DNA from: Paragorgia papillata | Lineage: Eukaryota; Cnidaria; Anthozoa; Scleralcyonacea; Coralliidae | Reading direction: 5' to 3' | DNA: 64,000 nt | Assembly (NCBI GenBank): GCA_035771165.1 | Contig: JAWNZC010000088.1 | Location: forward strand, 1,532,501-1,596,500 | Part shown: one piece after another, positions 1 to 13,700 of the stretch | How the letters are laid out: each line of letters opens with the position of its first letter | How positions within the stretch are numbered: the first letter of the stretch is position 1 | Notes under the pieces: generated by a model | Databases searched by the model: none | The model's input: only the letters and a program-made list of their open reading frames with translations | What the model was told of the DNA's origin: nothing | Program-made: the position numbers and the translations under genes

Positions 1-436
1 GCCTGGCCAAACGCTTTCAACATCGCATTCAACATCATTCAACATTGTTGAACGATGTTGAAGTAATGTTGAAAGCACGAGTGGCCAAATTAATTCAACA
101 TCGTTCAACATTCATGAATGACAATTAATTGAACGCGGGCTACCACAAAAGCTGGAATCGACAATATCCCGCATGGCGCATGTCTCTGTTCAACAAAGTT
201 GAATGAAATGTGGCCAAATGCGTTCAACACCTTTCAACATTTGGAGAACAGTAGAAATGTTGAACGCGTGTTGAACGAAAATTTGAACATGTTCAAATTT
301 CGTTCAACATCATTCAACACCATTCAACAACGTTCAACGTCATTCAACAGGGGTGGCCAAACGCTTTCAACATGCATGTTGAATTCAACAATGTTGAACG
401 ATGTTGAATGAAATGTTGAAAGCGTTTGGCCCAGCC
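1..436. repeat. Foldback (MITE-like) element rich in TTCAAC/GTTGAA
   Basis: The left end GCCTGGCCAAACGCTTTCAACAT (first 23 bases of the window) is mirrored by the inverted match ending at 436. The interior is filled with TTCAAC and GTTGAA words in both orientations. It has no convincing coding capacity; the 70-codon frame here is a by-product of the repeats. The true left border may lie before the window. Confidence 0.6.
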
Positions 437-1494
437 TTATTAAGGCGGGGTATACTCAAAGGCAAAAATTTATTTTTTTAAATTTATTTGAAACTTTAAA
501 CGCTAAAGAAACCCAGACTGTGTGTGTCCAGGTTCAAATTATTGTTCACTTGTTTATAGGCATTTTAACTACCTAGTGACTTGGTTTCCATGGCAACGCT
601 ATTAGTATTTTTTGTTTACTTCAACTTTTTGTCAATGTATTCCCCCTGGAAAGCAAAACAAAGTTAATGCTTTTTTTAAAACTTTTAAAATGCGGTCGCT
701 TGAAGAGAGTCGATAGTAGCGTAGGAAGGTGATGACGTTGTTTGCCCATCAAAGTTTTGCGTTATTCTTGCTGTTGCTTGACCATCCGGTTTCTTGCATA
801 ACTCGCCTAGCGAGAGCAGAAAAAAAAGTTCAATTTCAAAAAATTAAAGAAAACTCAATAAGATAAGATATTGTTTATAATGTGCAAATTTTGTGTTAGG
901 GTGTGTTTACAGGTATATGGAGGCGAGTCAGCCTGGGCACCCAACCAGACTAGCCCGCTTTACATGAGAAGGGCTAGCTCGCGTAGCTGGGCTGGCTTGC
1001 TTGTTGTGCTAATTGCGGTAAGTTATCAGTTCTGGCAAGACACGAAATCTCATTGTTTTTATGAACTGTACATGAACAAGCAGAACTTATGAATTGTTAA
1101 TACGTCGAAAAGAGCTGATAAAAAACGGAGCTTTTAGTACCAGTCCGCAGGCCGGTTGTTTGTCTGGCAGTCTCGCAGCCTGCCACAGAGTAGCCGGGTA
1201 ACTAGGCAACCAAGTAGTATGGCAGTCAGGCAGTGTTGTGTGGTAGCCAGCCAGTCGGTCAGCTGGTCATGCAGTCATGAAAGCAGAGAAAACAGGTGTA
1301 GTTACACTCTGAGTGGCTTAGTATTCATACAAGTCCGGCCACCGGAGAGTCACATTTAGGACACATTTCATACACACAACGCATACATCGTACTGGGGAC
1401 TTTGAAGTCCCCATAATGTCGATGCGTGAGAATGTATTTTTAAATGTGAGCTTCCTGTGGCATATTATTTCAAAATAGAAAGTTGATTTTCAGT
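437..1494. other. Intergenic, no gene seen
   Basis: AT-rich DNA with short frames only and no splice-supported coding sequence. A few C+G-richer words with CAGGCAG-type repeats begin near 1150. Confidence 0.4.
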
Positions 1495-1860
1495 GTCAGT
1501 CAGTCAGTCAGGCAGCCTTGCTGTCTGGTAGTATAGTAAGCTGACTGCACACGGGCACGCAGGCATGCGGAAGCGGTAAGTGTTCAGGAAGGGAGGTTTG
1601 TAGGCAGGCAGTCGGGCAGCCTTGTTTGTTTAGGTTAGCAAGCTGCCCGAAGGTGGGCAGGAAGGCAGATGGGCGCGCATGCATGTAGGCAGGCAGCCGG
1701 GCATGCAGGGACAGACAAGTGTGCAGATGGCATGTTTGTAGGCAGGCAGGCAGTCGGGTACACAGACAGCTGGGCAAGCAAGCAGGTGGCCATGCGCGTG
1801 GCCTACAATTTGTTTGTTTAGTAACAAGTTGCCTGCAGGTGGGCAGGCAAGCTCAACTTT
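1495..1860. repeat. Degenerate GGCAGGCAG-type simple repeat tract
   Basis: Words such as CAGTCAGTCAG, GGCAGGCAG and GCAAGCAGG recur across the tract in irregular order. Both strands give long open frames of low complexity (Cys/Leu/Pro/His rich), which are artefacts of the repeat. Confidence 0.55.
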
Positions 1861-2065
1861 CACGACACGATCGGAAATGGCGGCTGTCGAGGCTCGCGAA
1901 ATACGGGCTGACCCGTATTAGCTACGCATGCGTAGAACGAATATCTTGCGTGTAAACGTCATCAATACACGGCCGACAACTCACTTGAGCCAGCACGCAC
2001 GTGGACTGCGAACTGGCCCATGAAAGTGGCCGATTTTCTATGCGATTTCCGATCGTGCTAAATGT
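1861..2065. repeat. Dispersed repeat shared with 62.13-62.46 kb
   Basis: Segments at about 1865-1890, 1959-1980 and 1981-2058 (CACTTGAGCCAGCACGC, then GTGGCCGATTTTCTATGC, then GATTTCCGATCGTG) recur in the same order at about 62.13-62.46 kb, just upstream of the transposase gene that starts at 62565. There it precedes a motif also found in the inverted repeats of the 25.2-31.4 kb transposon. It may be a remnant of a transposon terminal region. Bases 2066-3178 downstream hold only short frames that I do not recognise. Confidence 0.6.
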
Positions 2066-3178
2066 GAAAATATATCACTTACAAGATGATACAACTAATA
2101 CTGAACAATATGGAAAGTCTGAAGTCAGCAGTGGTTCCAGTGGGATGATACCAAGAAAGATATGGGAAGGTGTGTTTTGTACATTAAAACACTCAAAAGA
2201 ACAGTTACCATATTATGACCTATTCGACCTTTCGAGTATACCATAGTTGATAGAGGGAGATGGTTAGGAAACCCGGCAAACTTCAAATATATTGAAAAAA
2301 GAACCCACTTGGAGGTTGAACGGGGTTTGACCGTGCACAAAGTTTTTTAAAGCTCATTTGATATGGACAAACGACTGAATTTGATTGATTGATTGTGCCT
2401 AGCACGTTTACCAGAGAATTTACTCTATATAGACTACAGTAGTGATTCTATTGAATTGAGTAGTGACTCTATATAGAGAGTTCACTATGCAATGACAAAA
2501 GAAAACTAAAGACCTTTGCAGTGGACTCTATATAGAGCTCACTAGTATGCCTAATCTTCATGAATCAAAACACTATGGAATATAGAGCGTTGAAATACTC
2601 GAAATACTCGGTGCAACCATTCTCTAATACTTTTAAATAAATATCAAAGAAATATTTAATCTAATTCTCACTGAAACAAAACACTTTAATAAGCAAATAC
2701 TTTGTAATGAGTGAAATTTAGAGCCACATGATAAAAATTTTCAAACTAAGTTTTATGACTATACTACAAATATAAATATAAGGCATGCAGCTAGAAATGG
2801 AAGCTTGTACATTAATACTATATTTAGACTTAGTATTAAAAGCTCAGTATCACAACAAAATCACGTTAACAATATATCTACTTGTCTTGGTAATTTTGCA
2901 AATTTATACCCAGTAAAACATGAACTAACAATAACATTGCAAGTACATACGCTAACTAGTGTTAGTTGTGACCATTTTCAATAAAACGATCTTTCAAAGA
3001 GCCAATGCTCGTCTTGCTATACTCACCATTATAAAACAAAAGGCTAAATCCGTGACCGTGGAGGAAAATTTCGAATATTGTCGCCTTGTTCAGTTGTTTG
3101 TGATGTTTAAGTAACTTTCCAATGAGGTATAAATCTTGTAAAACACTCCTTGCCAGTCTGACAGAGGTCACACTTCGG

Positions 3179-3660
3179 AATTGGTGCGAATCCGATCGGA
3201 TTCGGATCGGATTCGGACGAAACTTTTCTCGTTCGGATCGGATCGGATCGGATTTTGTTCTGTTTTTCTTGGGTCGGATCGGATTTTGTTCTTCTTTTCT
3301 CAGATCGGAACGAATCGGATTTTGCACTTTTTATCCGCAACAGATTCACTTTTGTCATTGTTTTTGTCACAAAATTAACAAATTACTAGTTGTATGCACA
3401 TTGCACAACATATGAACGTTACTATTGCATAAGATTATTATTGTATAATAGTTTTCTTAAATTTATTCGTTCATTGGTTTTCTTTTCGGAAAGTTCGCGC
3501 ATCTATTGCAAAATATATCCAGTGTTTTAATTTTTTCGGACCGGATCGGATTTGAGCAGCTGTTATCGGATCGGACTACGATTTTTTGGCTTCGGATCGG
3601 ATTCGGATTGACAGTTTTGGCAAACCCTCGGATTATAAGGGGTCAATCCGATCCGACGCA
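3179..3660. repeat. Two clusters of GATCGGATTCGGATC-type minisatellite
   Basis: GGATCGGATT words are packed in 3185-3330 and again in 3537-3655, separated by AT-rich DNA. Open frames across it read Ser/Asp/Arg/Ile periodically on both strands, which marks them as repeat artefacts. Confidence 0.6.
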
Positions 3661-3964
3661 CACCACTACTTCGGAATGACTGCCATCTTGGATTTTAATT
3701 ATGCTAAATATGCAAAAATTAATTTCACTAATAATAAATGTCAAATATAATGTCACGTGACCTCTTAGTACAAGGCTATTTTACCAGTTGTTATTGACGG
3801 TACTGTCGTTACGGGGGAAAACGTCTTGACAGTACGGCTCGAGCCTGTACATGTACCTGTAAAAAGTTAAAGTTATTTTAATAAAGTTTTTTAAATAAAA
3901 TTATTATAAATCTAAAAACGTCTCCTAAAAATGAAATTCTTTGTTTTTATTTTTTCTGTAATAG

Positions 3965-6900
3965 TTCACAAATGGGAGAAAGATTACTTGGTAAGTAATT
4001 AAAGTGCCCCTAACCACATGAATTATGAATGGCATGCTTAAGTTATATAGTTTTGAAAGAAAAAGAAAATAAATAAATAAATAAATAAAAAGAACGCTTC
4101 CCACTAATTTCCTATTCTTAAAGTACCCCTAACCCCAAAAATTTTATTGTTTTGTTTGAAAGCGCCTCTCAAAATTATGAAGAATGGCGTTGAAATTTCG
4201 ACGATATCGATTTTTGTTCTTGAGTTATTGAGGGTTTTGTAATATGCAAATGAGGCATGGTGTGACGTAAGATAAGGAAACAGAATTGTGGAAAGTTTTA
4301 TATCAGAGTTTTATATCGTGCATATCGATAGATAGTTACATTCTGCATGTATATACAGAATACCAAACTGAAGAGGATAGTTCAAGTTATATTGTCATCA
4401 TAGAACCGGATTAGTTTCCAGATCTGTAATATCTCACTTAAAAATCTTGGTTTTCTACCGACTACCATAGCAGGCTTCAATATGATTTCAACTATTAGGT
4501 TAAAAATTACACGACTTTTACGCCTAAAAACATTAGCGTCGCGCCCAGAAACGCAAAATGGTCGTTGACAATTACCGTCAGAACCTTTGAAATATATTTT
4601 GTAAAGAAACATGATTAATACCCGTTGTGGCTTTCGAATTTCAACACTTTGCTACATTTACACACTGCGATTAATCTGGCATATTGATGGTTTGATGTAT
4701 GGTAAAGCGGAAAACAGTCGTCGACAGAATGGTCTAGGAGGTTTTGTCGGCACTACTCTCTACAATACTCAGCTAAATTAATCGGCTCAATTAATCACGA
4801 AAAGTAAGTGCAGCAGCTTTCTGCAGTCGTGCTTTAATAGGTTTTCGTTTGGTCGTGTCGGTGTCTTACAGCAGTTTCAGGTGATTAGCGTCGATCGCAG
4901 GATGTAAAAGTTCTTGGCTTTTACATAAAGGAGTGGTTACCAAATCATGCGTTTCAACGTGTTTTAGTATATATTATATCATCATTGGTTCAGTTTCTTT
5001 TGTTCTCTAGTGGCCATTATCTCTAACATCAACCTCATGGAGTTATTCATAAGTTGATAAGTAGTTATCAACCTCATAAAATTATTCAAGAGGTTGATAA
5101 GTAGTTATCAACCTCATGAACTAAACTTCACCAATGATTATATAAGGCGGTTAAATACCTTATAACGCGGCGTTTAAGCGACATATCAACCCTCGGGCTT
5201 CGCCCTCGGGTTCATATATCGCTTAAACGCCTCGGTCACGGTATATATAACCTTTACTTATCTGATTAAACAGCCTATATTCTTATTTAGATCTCACTAA
5301 TATTGGTTTAAAACTGCCTCGATCTTCTTTCGTACATCGGTGGTGTCGGTGGTTTTGTTATTCCGTGATTTGCTAATCACTCCTTTATGTCAAAAACAAC
5401 TATCGGCGCCAAAATCTTTTACATTCTGTGGGCGCGAATCATCTGAAACTGCTGTAACGGTTGCGCGAGTGAAGCGTAGCGACGTGCTCCTTTTGTTATA
5501 ACAAAAAAATACGTTGCAACGCTTCACTTCTGCAACCAAATGGATACCAGGCTTTAAAACATCACTGGGCGTTACAATGACATAACAGGGTCTCACGTAG
5601 TACAAATTGCTAAATCAGAATTCACAGTCAAGTCAGTGTACGAAAATTAAATATTAATTAATAAAATAAACTGTAGAAAATGGCACACAACAGTTTAGCA
5701 TCAAATGATGTATTCAGGGGGTGTTTATATGGAGCCCTCTTGGTAGGGCTAGCCCTCTTTGCCGAGATGCCGCATCTCAGCGTAAAGTTCCTTGTAAAAA
5801 TGTGTTTGCGTTTACATAACAAGAGGGCCAGCCCTCCTAGGCGAGATCTTTCTATTGACAACCCGGGATCTCGCCTTGGAGGGATGGAAATTTCCCATGT
5901 AAACGCACTAATCGAAGCTGAGTTGACACGATAAAGTTTGCCTTTACTAATATTTTTTGGTCAACTTTTTATTTTACAAGTTGTGTTTGTTCATGTATTT
6001 GTTATATTAGGGCTAGCCCTACCAAAAAAGCTCACGTAAACACGAGGTAAATTCCAGCCCTCTTACTAGGGCTAGCCGTAGCAAGAGGGCTGGCACTCCT
6101 CCAAATAAACACCCCCTGAGGCACTAAAAATTTTAGTTTAAATTGCTTTGCTTAATTCTAAAAACAAATAAAACATACAGCTCATCTACACATTTGTGCA
6201 AAACAAAAAAAAAATGTTAATGAACACAAGAGTTGTTCGGGAAATAGAGAAACGTAGTTGGTGCTTATTGCAAAAATTCTTGCTAGTTCAACATTTATAT
6301 AGATATTGAGTATAGCATAATATTATTGAGAAGCCCTGCACAGTGCTCGAGAGTAGCAGAGTCAATGGCTTGATCCTTGGTATATGCCCAACCCTTCCAC
6401 AAACTTTCATGAAAATCCATAAAATACTTTTCGAGATATCCTGCTGACAGACAAACAAACAAACAAGCAAACAAACAAACAAACAAACAGAGGTGAAACA
6501 TAACCGCATGGCGGAGGTAATTACCATCAATTCAAATAACGAATTACTTATTTGTTTCTATCTATTTATTTTTCTTACTTTTTTCTTGTTATTTATGGTT
6601 AAATATACAGACAAACTCACCTTTTTATGCGCCATTTTGGCATGAAAGTTATTAGAACGTAGTAGTCGGTATACGAACTATATGTATGATTTATATAGTA
6701 TACGAATAATATCATTTTTGTATTATCACGCAGGAAGAATGTTTATCGTCTGAAGACGAGTATAGACCCGATGATGATGAAAGTAGTGAAGACGATTCAG
6801 AAGAAGAGAGTGGTAAAAGTGACACCTCTTCTGACACAGAAAGCACAGTGATTAAACCAAAAAGAAAGATGGACAAACCAAAAGGTATGGTGGCTTAGTA

Positions 6901-7710
6901 TGTCAGTTCTATTTCAGAATTATCCTCAAAGAAACATGAAGAAAACATTTCATATCTCTACACTGCCAAAATCAACAGAAAACATTAATGTGTGTTAACT
7001 CAAGCGTGATTTTAAATCGCCCCTTGCCTTCAGCAGTTTAGAAAAAACGTGAAATTCTTCTTTAGTATATTATATATCCGTTAGTCAGACGGCTTATAAA
7101 ACACTCTCCGAGCTTTTCTTTCCTAATAGTCTGATGTTGTTTCACTGAAAGTGAGTGTAGAGCAGGGTAGAAATCTATGTTAAAAGCGCCGTCCATGCAT
7201 GTGTCATTGGGGTTACAGCCAGAGTGAAATGATATGTCACTAGCTAGGTTGAAGTTATGAAAGGCTATTTTAAGTAAGTGAGATTAAGCAGTTAGCTACT
7301 TTTGGCATATTAGTAGTGTTTTCAGCTTTAAGTTGGTAAAGTTTTTTTTTGCTCGTTTTTGATGTACAACAACAGCTTGTTCAGCAAAAACGAACCAAAA
7401 AACTTTATTTTTGGCATTATTTTCCAAAAGGTCGCCCTAGGGAAAAAAACTGGCCAGCAATGCTAGTCGCGAATGTGGTGTTAGCGTTACTATGTCTATG
7501 CCAATGATTTTCGGATCAGCAACACACCAAAATACAAAACACCAATTCAATGTAATGTTGTTGTAACTATTAACACTTCTCGATAAAAATAATTCTGCGG
7601 GAAATCATTATGCTTTCTCTTCATTTTCAACAGAGCACGATGAAAAATGCAAGAAAGCAATCATGGTAAGTGGCACATAAAAAGCCGAGACATTACAAAA
7701 CTCAAAATTT

Positions 7711-7758
<48 letters not shown>

Positions 7759-8522
7759 GCTAAATGTAATTTAGGCACGGTAAAAAAGGAGACAATGCTA
7801 GTCAGCGGTCACTCATGATAATATGTGGGGATTATCTCGGCGCTCATCAAAGTCTTGTCAGCATGGTCTGAGCTTGACTTGCGCTCATCAAAGTCTTGTC
7901 AGCGTGGTCTGAGCTTGACTTGCGCTCATCAAAGTCTTGTCAGCGTGGTCTGAGCTTGACTTGCGCTCATCACAGTCTTGTCAGCGTGGTCTGAGCTTGA
8001 CTTGCGCTCATCAAAGTCTTGTCAGCGTGGTCTGAGCTTGACTTGCGCTCATCAGAGTCTTGTCAGCGTGGTCTGAGCTTGACTTGCGCTCATCAAAGTC
8101 TTGTCAGCGTGGTCTGAGCTTGACTTGCGCTCATCAAAGTCTTGTAGCGTGGTCTGAGCTTGACTTGCGCTCATCACAGTCTTGTCAGCGTGGTCTGAGC
8201 TTGGCTGGTGCTGCCCGCGCTATCTATTTATTAGATATTTGGTCAGTGGTCACTCATTATAATATGTGGGGATTATCTCAGCGCTCGTCAAAGTCTTGTC
8301 AGCGTGGTCTGAGCTTGACTGGGTTTGCGCGCGCTGTTTAGTGACCCACCCACCCACTCCTGGGTAAGTCCTAGGGTAAGTATATATATTTCCACTGCTT
8401 TGACAGTGTGACTGGTGCCTGGAGGTGGGCTGTGGCGGGGTTGCCATGGTTACCTCTGATCAGGGGTGGCATATCCCCTGTGGCTTGGAACCAATCCTCC
8501 AATAACGTCAATTGGCGATCTA

Positions 8523-8559
<37 letters not shown>

Positions 8560-10791
8560 AATTTTAAGCTAAAATCACAAAATGGTGTAATACCAGTACT
8601 ATCTTCTTTATTTGGGATAGTACCAGTACTATCCCAAATCAGTGCATCATCACTTGGGAGAATGTGGTTTAAATATTGTTTATTCCACCACATAACTTTC
8701 TCTAAAATGGCTGAAATTATATTCTGGTTTGAGCCATCTCACATTGACTGCGCTTAATTCCCTTTTCTCAATGCTATTAGAAATGTACGGCTTAAATTTT
8801 GTTCATTCGTCTACATAATGTTCTGTGGATGGCGAAATTACCCTCTGGTTTTAGCCACCCCACAACAGGGCTAACAATTGGGCTCTTCACAAGTAAATAC
8901 AGCTGGGCTCTGCAATTTACAAGTAATATTTGGAATTTCACTCGATAGAATATATATAATGTATATATTAATTCTACACTCGAAATTTTCCTTCACCCAA
9001 ATTACCTAGAACATCCAGTTTAATCGAGTGAAATGCCAAATATTACTTGTAATATACGCAATTCTACTCTCAGCATTACCACATTATATATACAGAACTC
9101 GTGGCCAAGCTCTTGGCAACGGCTTCTGTATAGCTCAGTGGTCAGAACACTGCACTAGTATCGCGAGGTCGTGGGTTCAATTCCTAGCCGGAAAGCCTTC
9201 ATGTTGCATTTTTTGCAACTGGTCCCAAACCGGGACCAGTTGCGAAAAATGCAACATGAAGGCTAAAAAATGCAACATGAAGGCTTTCCGGCTAGGAATT
9301 GAGACAATACTAAGCTGAAATATATGGTAGAAGGAAAATTTCAAGTATATATATATATACTTGAAATTTTCCTTCTACCATTTACAACTTAGTATTGTCT
9401 CTGCATGTTACTTGTGATATTGTACATTTTCTCTGTAATTGTACTATAAGAATAATTGTTCTCCACTTAAATGAATGACAGAATGTCTTTATAAGTAATA
9501 ACATGACTTGAGGGAAATTAGCGATTAAATTTCCCCGCCGCCGAGGGAAGGTTTGTGAATTAATTTTACAAATCTTCCCAAGGCAAAGGGGAAATTTAAT
9601 CGCTAATTTTCTAATTTTTGAGAATCTTACCGACAGGAAATTTACACGGTTGATCAGAGAAGTTGCATCTAATTTTCCCGTGAATGTTGATGAGGGAAAA
9701 TATATGCAAGCAGGAAATTTAGAAGAAGACAAAAGATTTCTTTGTCTTCTAATTTTCTCTCATCAACATGCACGGGAAAATTAGAAGAAGACAAAGGATT
9801 TCTTTGTCTTCTAATTTTCCCTCTTCAACATGCACGGGAAAAGGATAAATTTCCCTCTTGCATGAGCGATGAGGGAAATATGAGGTTTACATTCCCTCGG
9901 AGAACAAAAGAATCCGAGGCGATCATGGTATTATCATAATTATAACAGTGCATGGTAACAAAGAATGTTGATAGTAACTGTGGCAGTCAAGTGGCCAGAG
10001 TGGCTATCAGGCTGCAAAGGACATTGTATGTTTTCGCACTATACAAACCAACATTGTACAGGGGGAAGGGCGTCAAAGTGAAAATTATGTGTGGTGTTTC
10101 ATTAGTTTTTGCCAGGATTGTAGGTTGTAACTTAAGTTTTTAAACTATGTCGGATTTATTAAATTAGGTTGGTAATGCTGGTGCAGACAAAGAGAATGTG
10201 CAACCACTGACTAGTGGAGAAAGTGTGGGAAAACCTGTGGAAAAATCAATGGTAAATAAATTATATTTTAATTATATATTTTAAACCATGGTTTCTTAAC
10301 AGTAATATTAATTTTGTAGAATACAAAATATGTTTTGCAAATCAATGTTTCACTTCAATATAAATAATTTATATCATTTAGAATATATTTATAGTTTTCT
10401 GTGCAAGCGGTGTTCAATTGTAAGTAGTCAGAAAAACTGAGCACTGTGCCGAGTTGAAACCAGAACCTTCTGAGCAATAGCCAGAATGCTTTTACCATAT
10501 TGAGTTCTAAACAAACTGTAACTGTTCCCGAGGAATCAGACACCAAGTGCTTTGTTGTATAGCTGGAGTTTCACTGGATAATTCTGATGGTTACAAAGGC
10601 AAAGTACACAAAAGACAAACTGGTATTAAAATACCAAAATATTTTGCATGTGAGCAGCCAATATAGTTATTAATTGTTGCCTGCTCAGTATACATTGAAA
10701 ATTGCTAAGGTCATGTATATATACTTTCATTAAAAGGTTACTAATCTTGGAAAGGAGGAAGACAATGCTGAGCAAAATAATTCTGACAGAG
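3965..10791 (+). CDS. 5' exon block 1 of the recombinase gene (five small exons)
   Basis: Exons: 3965-3990 (26 nt, phase 1 to 0, ends after ...KWEKDYL), 6734-6884 (151 nt, phase 0 to 1; very acidic with runs of Asp, Glu and Ser and a basic end KPKRKMDKPK), 7634-7665 (32 nt, phase 1 to 0, HDEKCKKAIM), 10168-10251 (84 nt, phase 0 to 0) and 10737-10791 (55 nt, phase 0 to 1). Each has a consensus AG acceptor and a GT donor (mostly GTAAGT or GTATGT). The block is mirrored by exons at 15344-17836 with the same 26-nt and 32-nt exons, so it looks like an internal gene duplication. No known domain is recognised; the composition suggests a disordered, nuclear-type acidic tail or linker. Confidence 0.5.
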
Positions 10792-13700
10792 GTATGTATA
10801 GTTACTAAATATTCAAAATTTATATTGTAACTTCTTATGGACTCAATTTATACATACATTACTGTTGTTTGATGGTTGAATGTAAAATGCACATCAGGCA
10901 GCAACTACTAAAAAAGGGAAAACATAGAAACCTCCAATTACCTGAGGTGCATTTGCAGCATTTCACTTTACTACAGTACATATAACCATACACTAAAGTA
11001 CTAAACACTGTCAGTTGAACAAAAATGAGTATAGGAAATAACACGGTTGGTATTATGAATATTTCGCCAAACACAAGTGTGATTTTTCATTAATTTTTCG
11101 AGAACAAGTGTTATTTCCTTTTAATAACATTTCAATCAATTTTACCTTTTCTAAAATATGATGGAAAGCTTGACAAAACGGCGAAACAACCATCAGACTC
11201 AGTATATCAAAACGACGTTGAGTTCTTCCATAATTGGCGTATGACAATGATATAAACAGCAACAATGAATAAAACTTCATGTCTCCACCTAATTTTTAAA
11301 CTATTTTAAGTAAACTGTACTTAACTTTCTTCGTGGCTATTAACTTCTTGAGACGTCATAGCCTGTGTCTACAACTCTACATACTACGGTTCCGGTTTGA
11401 GCGTGGACACGCGTAATTTGACGACACACGTTTCACGCGGGAAACTAACATGTTGCTAAGCGGAAACTGTAACGTTACTAAGGCCAAACGGTATTGTTTC
11501 TTCGCACAAACGTCGCGTTGTGGGGTTTGTCAGCGTAATAGCCGATCGGAAAAGCACTGTGGAGTTCTTAGCTTCACTCGACGAAGATTTAATTGTGTAT
11601 AAAGATGAGTTATAAACATTCCCACATTTGCTTTGAAAATTTGGCGCTCATTTCAAATTTGAAACAATACCGTTTGGCCTTAGTAACGTTACAGTTTCCG
11701 CTTAGCAACATGTTAGTTTCCCGTGTGAAACGTGTGTCGTCAAATTACGCGTGTCCACGCTCAAACCGGAACCGTAGTATTTTGGAAAAACACAGACTAT
11801 GAACACAGAATAGTAATACAACCAGAAGTCCAACTCGCGTCGGAACCTTTGAAGTTTATGTCCTCGCGCATGTCGCCTCGCCCGTCCTACCACAGAATAA
11901 GGATCGACCAGAAGTCCGACTCAGTGTCGACACCTTTGATGTAAGCGTCCTCGTGAAATGTCGGCCTGCGATCCCGGCGCCATTTTGAAAGTAAGTGCCC
12001 CCGGGAACTAGCCCTCCCGTCCTTGCGACCCTCGGGCTCCTGTATTCAATTACTCTTGGCCTTCTTGTGCCCTTTTAATTAAATTTATATTGTTATCTAT
12101 ATATATAAATAATATTTAGTTAAGTAAATAAGTAATTTACTTTAGAAAACGGTTCTTTGAAAATAAAATTCTTTGACCACAAGGTTATTAAAACTTCAGT
12201 GCGCAGATACTACTGGTAAGAGTCCGTGGCAAAAAAGTCCTGCACTCATGAAGCGGGTTTCACATTTCTCGATTATGCCAACACATTTGTTTATAGAAAA
12301 AGATGGCTAAAAAATTCGGAACTACGCATTGTTGAAGTACATCGAGTACGTATGTTGTTAGAAATTTTATAAGCTTTCATTCGGTGTGTAGTTCAAACTT
12401 TAGTGCTACATGTAACTTTTTATAATGTTCAAAATGTGCACACTATTGTTCGTAAAATAAGAATTATATGATGGGAAATGGACTCCTCACAAGTGTTATA
12501 GAATTTTGGATATTGTTTTTAAATACTAAACGCACAGCCCTGAACAACATATTAAACATAGGATACTGTGAAGTGCCATTCATGTCAGAACTTTTAATTT
12601 TCTCGCCGGGAAGTATTTTAAAGAATAAAAAAACATTATTTTGCTTTGGACCGTCTGAAATTGATGAATTTCTTAAGTTTGTTTTACCTTTTGCTGTTTG
12701 GTGTTTGCTACAACCTCAGAAAGACTTCTGGTATGAACCTCAGATATTTCTTAAACAAAAGCTAATTCAAATATGAAAGAAGTGGAAAAGTTTGCAAATT
12801 TCTAGTTGAAGTTGAAAACGTTTTTGGTGCAAATTAGTGATACCTTTTCAACATATGAAAAAATATCAAAACTTTTATGGTCAACGGTGAGAACATTTTG
12901 AACATTTTAAAACGTTACAGGTAACACTATGATTTGAACTATATACCGAATGAAAGCTTATAAAATTTCTAACAACATACGTACCGTACCCGATGTATTT
13001 CAACAATGCGTAGTTCCGAAAATTTTAGCCATCTTCTTCTATAAACAAATGTGGAGTTTATACAATTCTGGATTATGCCGACAGCTTCGTGAGTGCAGGA
13101 CTTTTTTGCCACGGACTTTCACCCGTAGTATCCGCGTACTGAAGTTTTAATGAGAATTTTACGTCATTAATTGTGTGTGGAATAAAATGTCTCAACTTTT
13201 ATGGCCAAACGCGCGGTTTTCAAACGCAAAATAAAATAGTGACGAAGGGCCTTCGCTCGAAACGTTAGACTCCTACGTTCTCTGTTTCGGCAGTATATCT
13301 AACCTAAACTATATTTCGATTGTTGCAAAATAAAATACATTGTGAACATTTTTTCCCCGAAAATGTTCACAATAAAAAAAGTTTCAAAACTACTTTAGGC
13401 TATTTTCTGCAACTTGAACATTTCGTTGCATTTGCACATTAATTATTTTTACATTTTTAGTTTTTTTGCAGAGAAACAATAAAATCGTTGGTGTGGCTAC
13501 AATTATGCCACAATTCAAAGAAGTGCACAACCACAAACTGACAGATAAGTGGGTGGCAGTTTGTATTCATAATCTGTTTCAAAAAAATTTGGAGTGCTGG
13601 AATGAGTACCCAACGCATTCCAACCAAATAGAGGAAGGAAGCTTCTCTGCATGGCCTGTGGACCAAATAGAGAAAAAAGATCTCGAGCAGGGTAAGCTTA

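Larger units (their letters stand above)
3991..6733. other. Intron with foldback elements, no exon seen
   Basis: AT-rich DNA containing a hairpin (5169-5232) and a MITE (5714-6119). A TTTG/CAAA-rich tract near 6445-6490 creates a false membrane-like frame on the minus strand. Confidence 0.4.
10792..13460. other. Intron with two foldback elements
   Basis: Between coding exons at 10791 and 13461. It contains the foldback elements at 11357-11801 and 12188-13150; the rest is AT-rich with no splice-supported exon. Confidence 0.4.

Noticed and set aside
3107..3415. Overlapping open frames on both strands rich in Asp, Arg, Ser, Ile
   Set aside because: They follow a GATCGGATT simple repeat that is stop-free on both strands.
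6288..6530. Small membrane protein with a Val/Cys/Leu/Phe stretch
   Set aside because: The hydrophobic part is a CAAA/TTTG simple repeat, and two overlapping frames share it; no homology recognised.
7842..8210. CRISPR-like array of 41-bp units
   Set aside because: The whole 41 bp repeats; there is no repeat/spacer distinction.
9119..9193. Functional tRNA gene
   Set aside because: A and B boxes exist but the anticodon stem does not pair and the 3' end merges with a palindrome; a SINE-like remnant is more likely.
12468..12776. 102-codon frame between inverted repeats as a transposase
   Set aside because: No recognisable motif or catalytic residues, and its relative at 18.1-18.8 kb does not preserve it.
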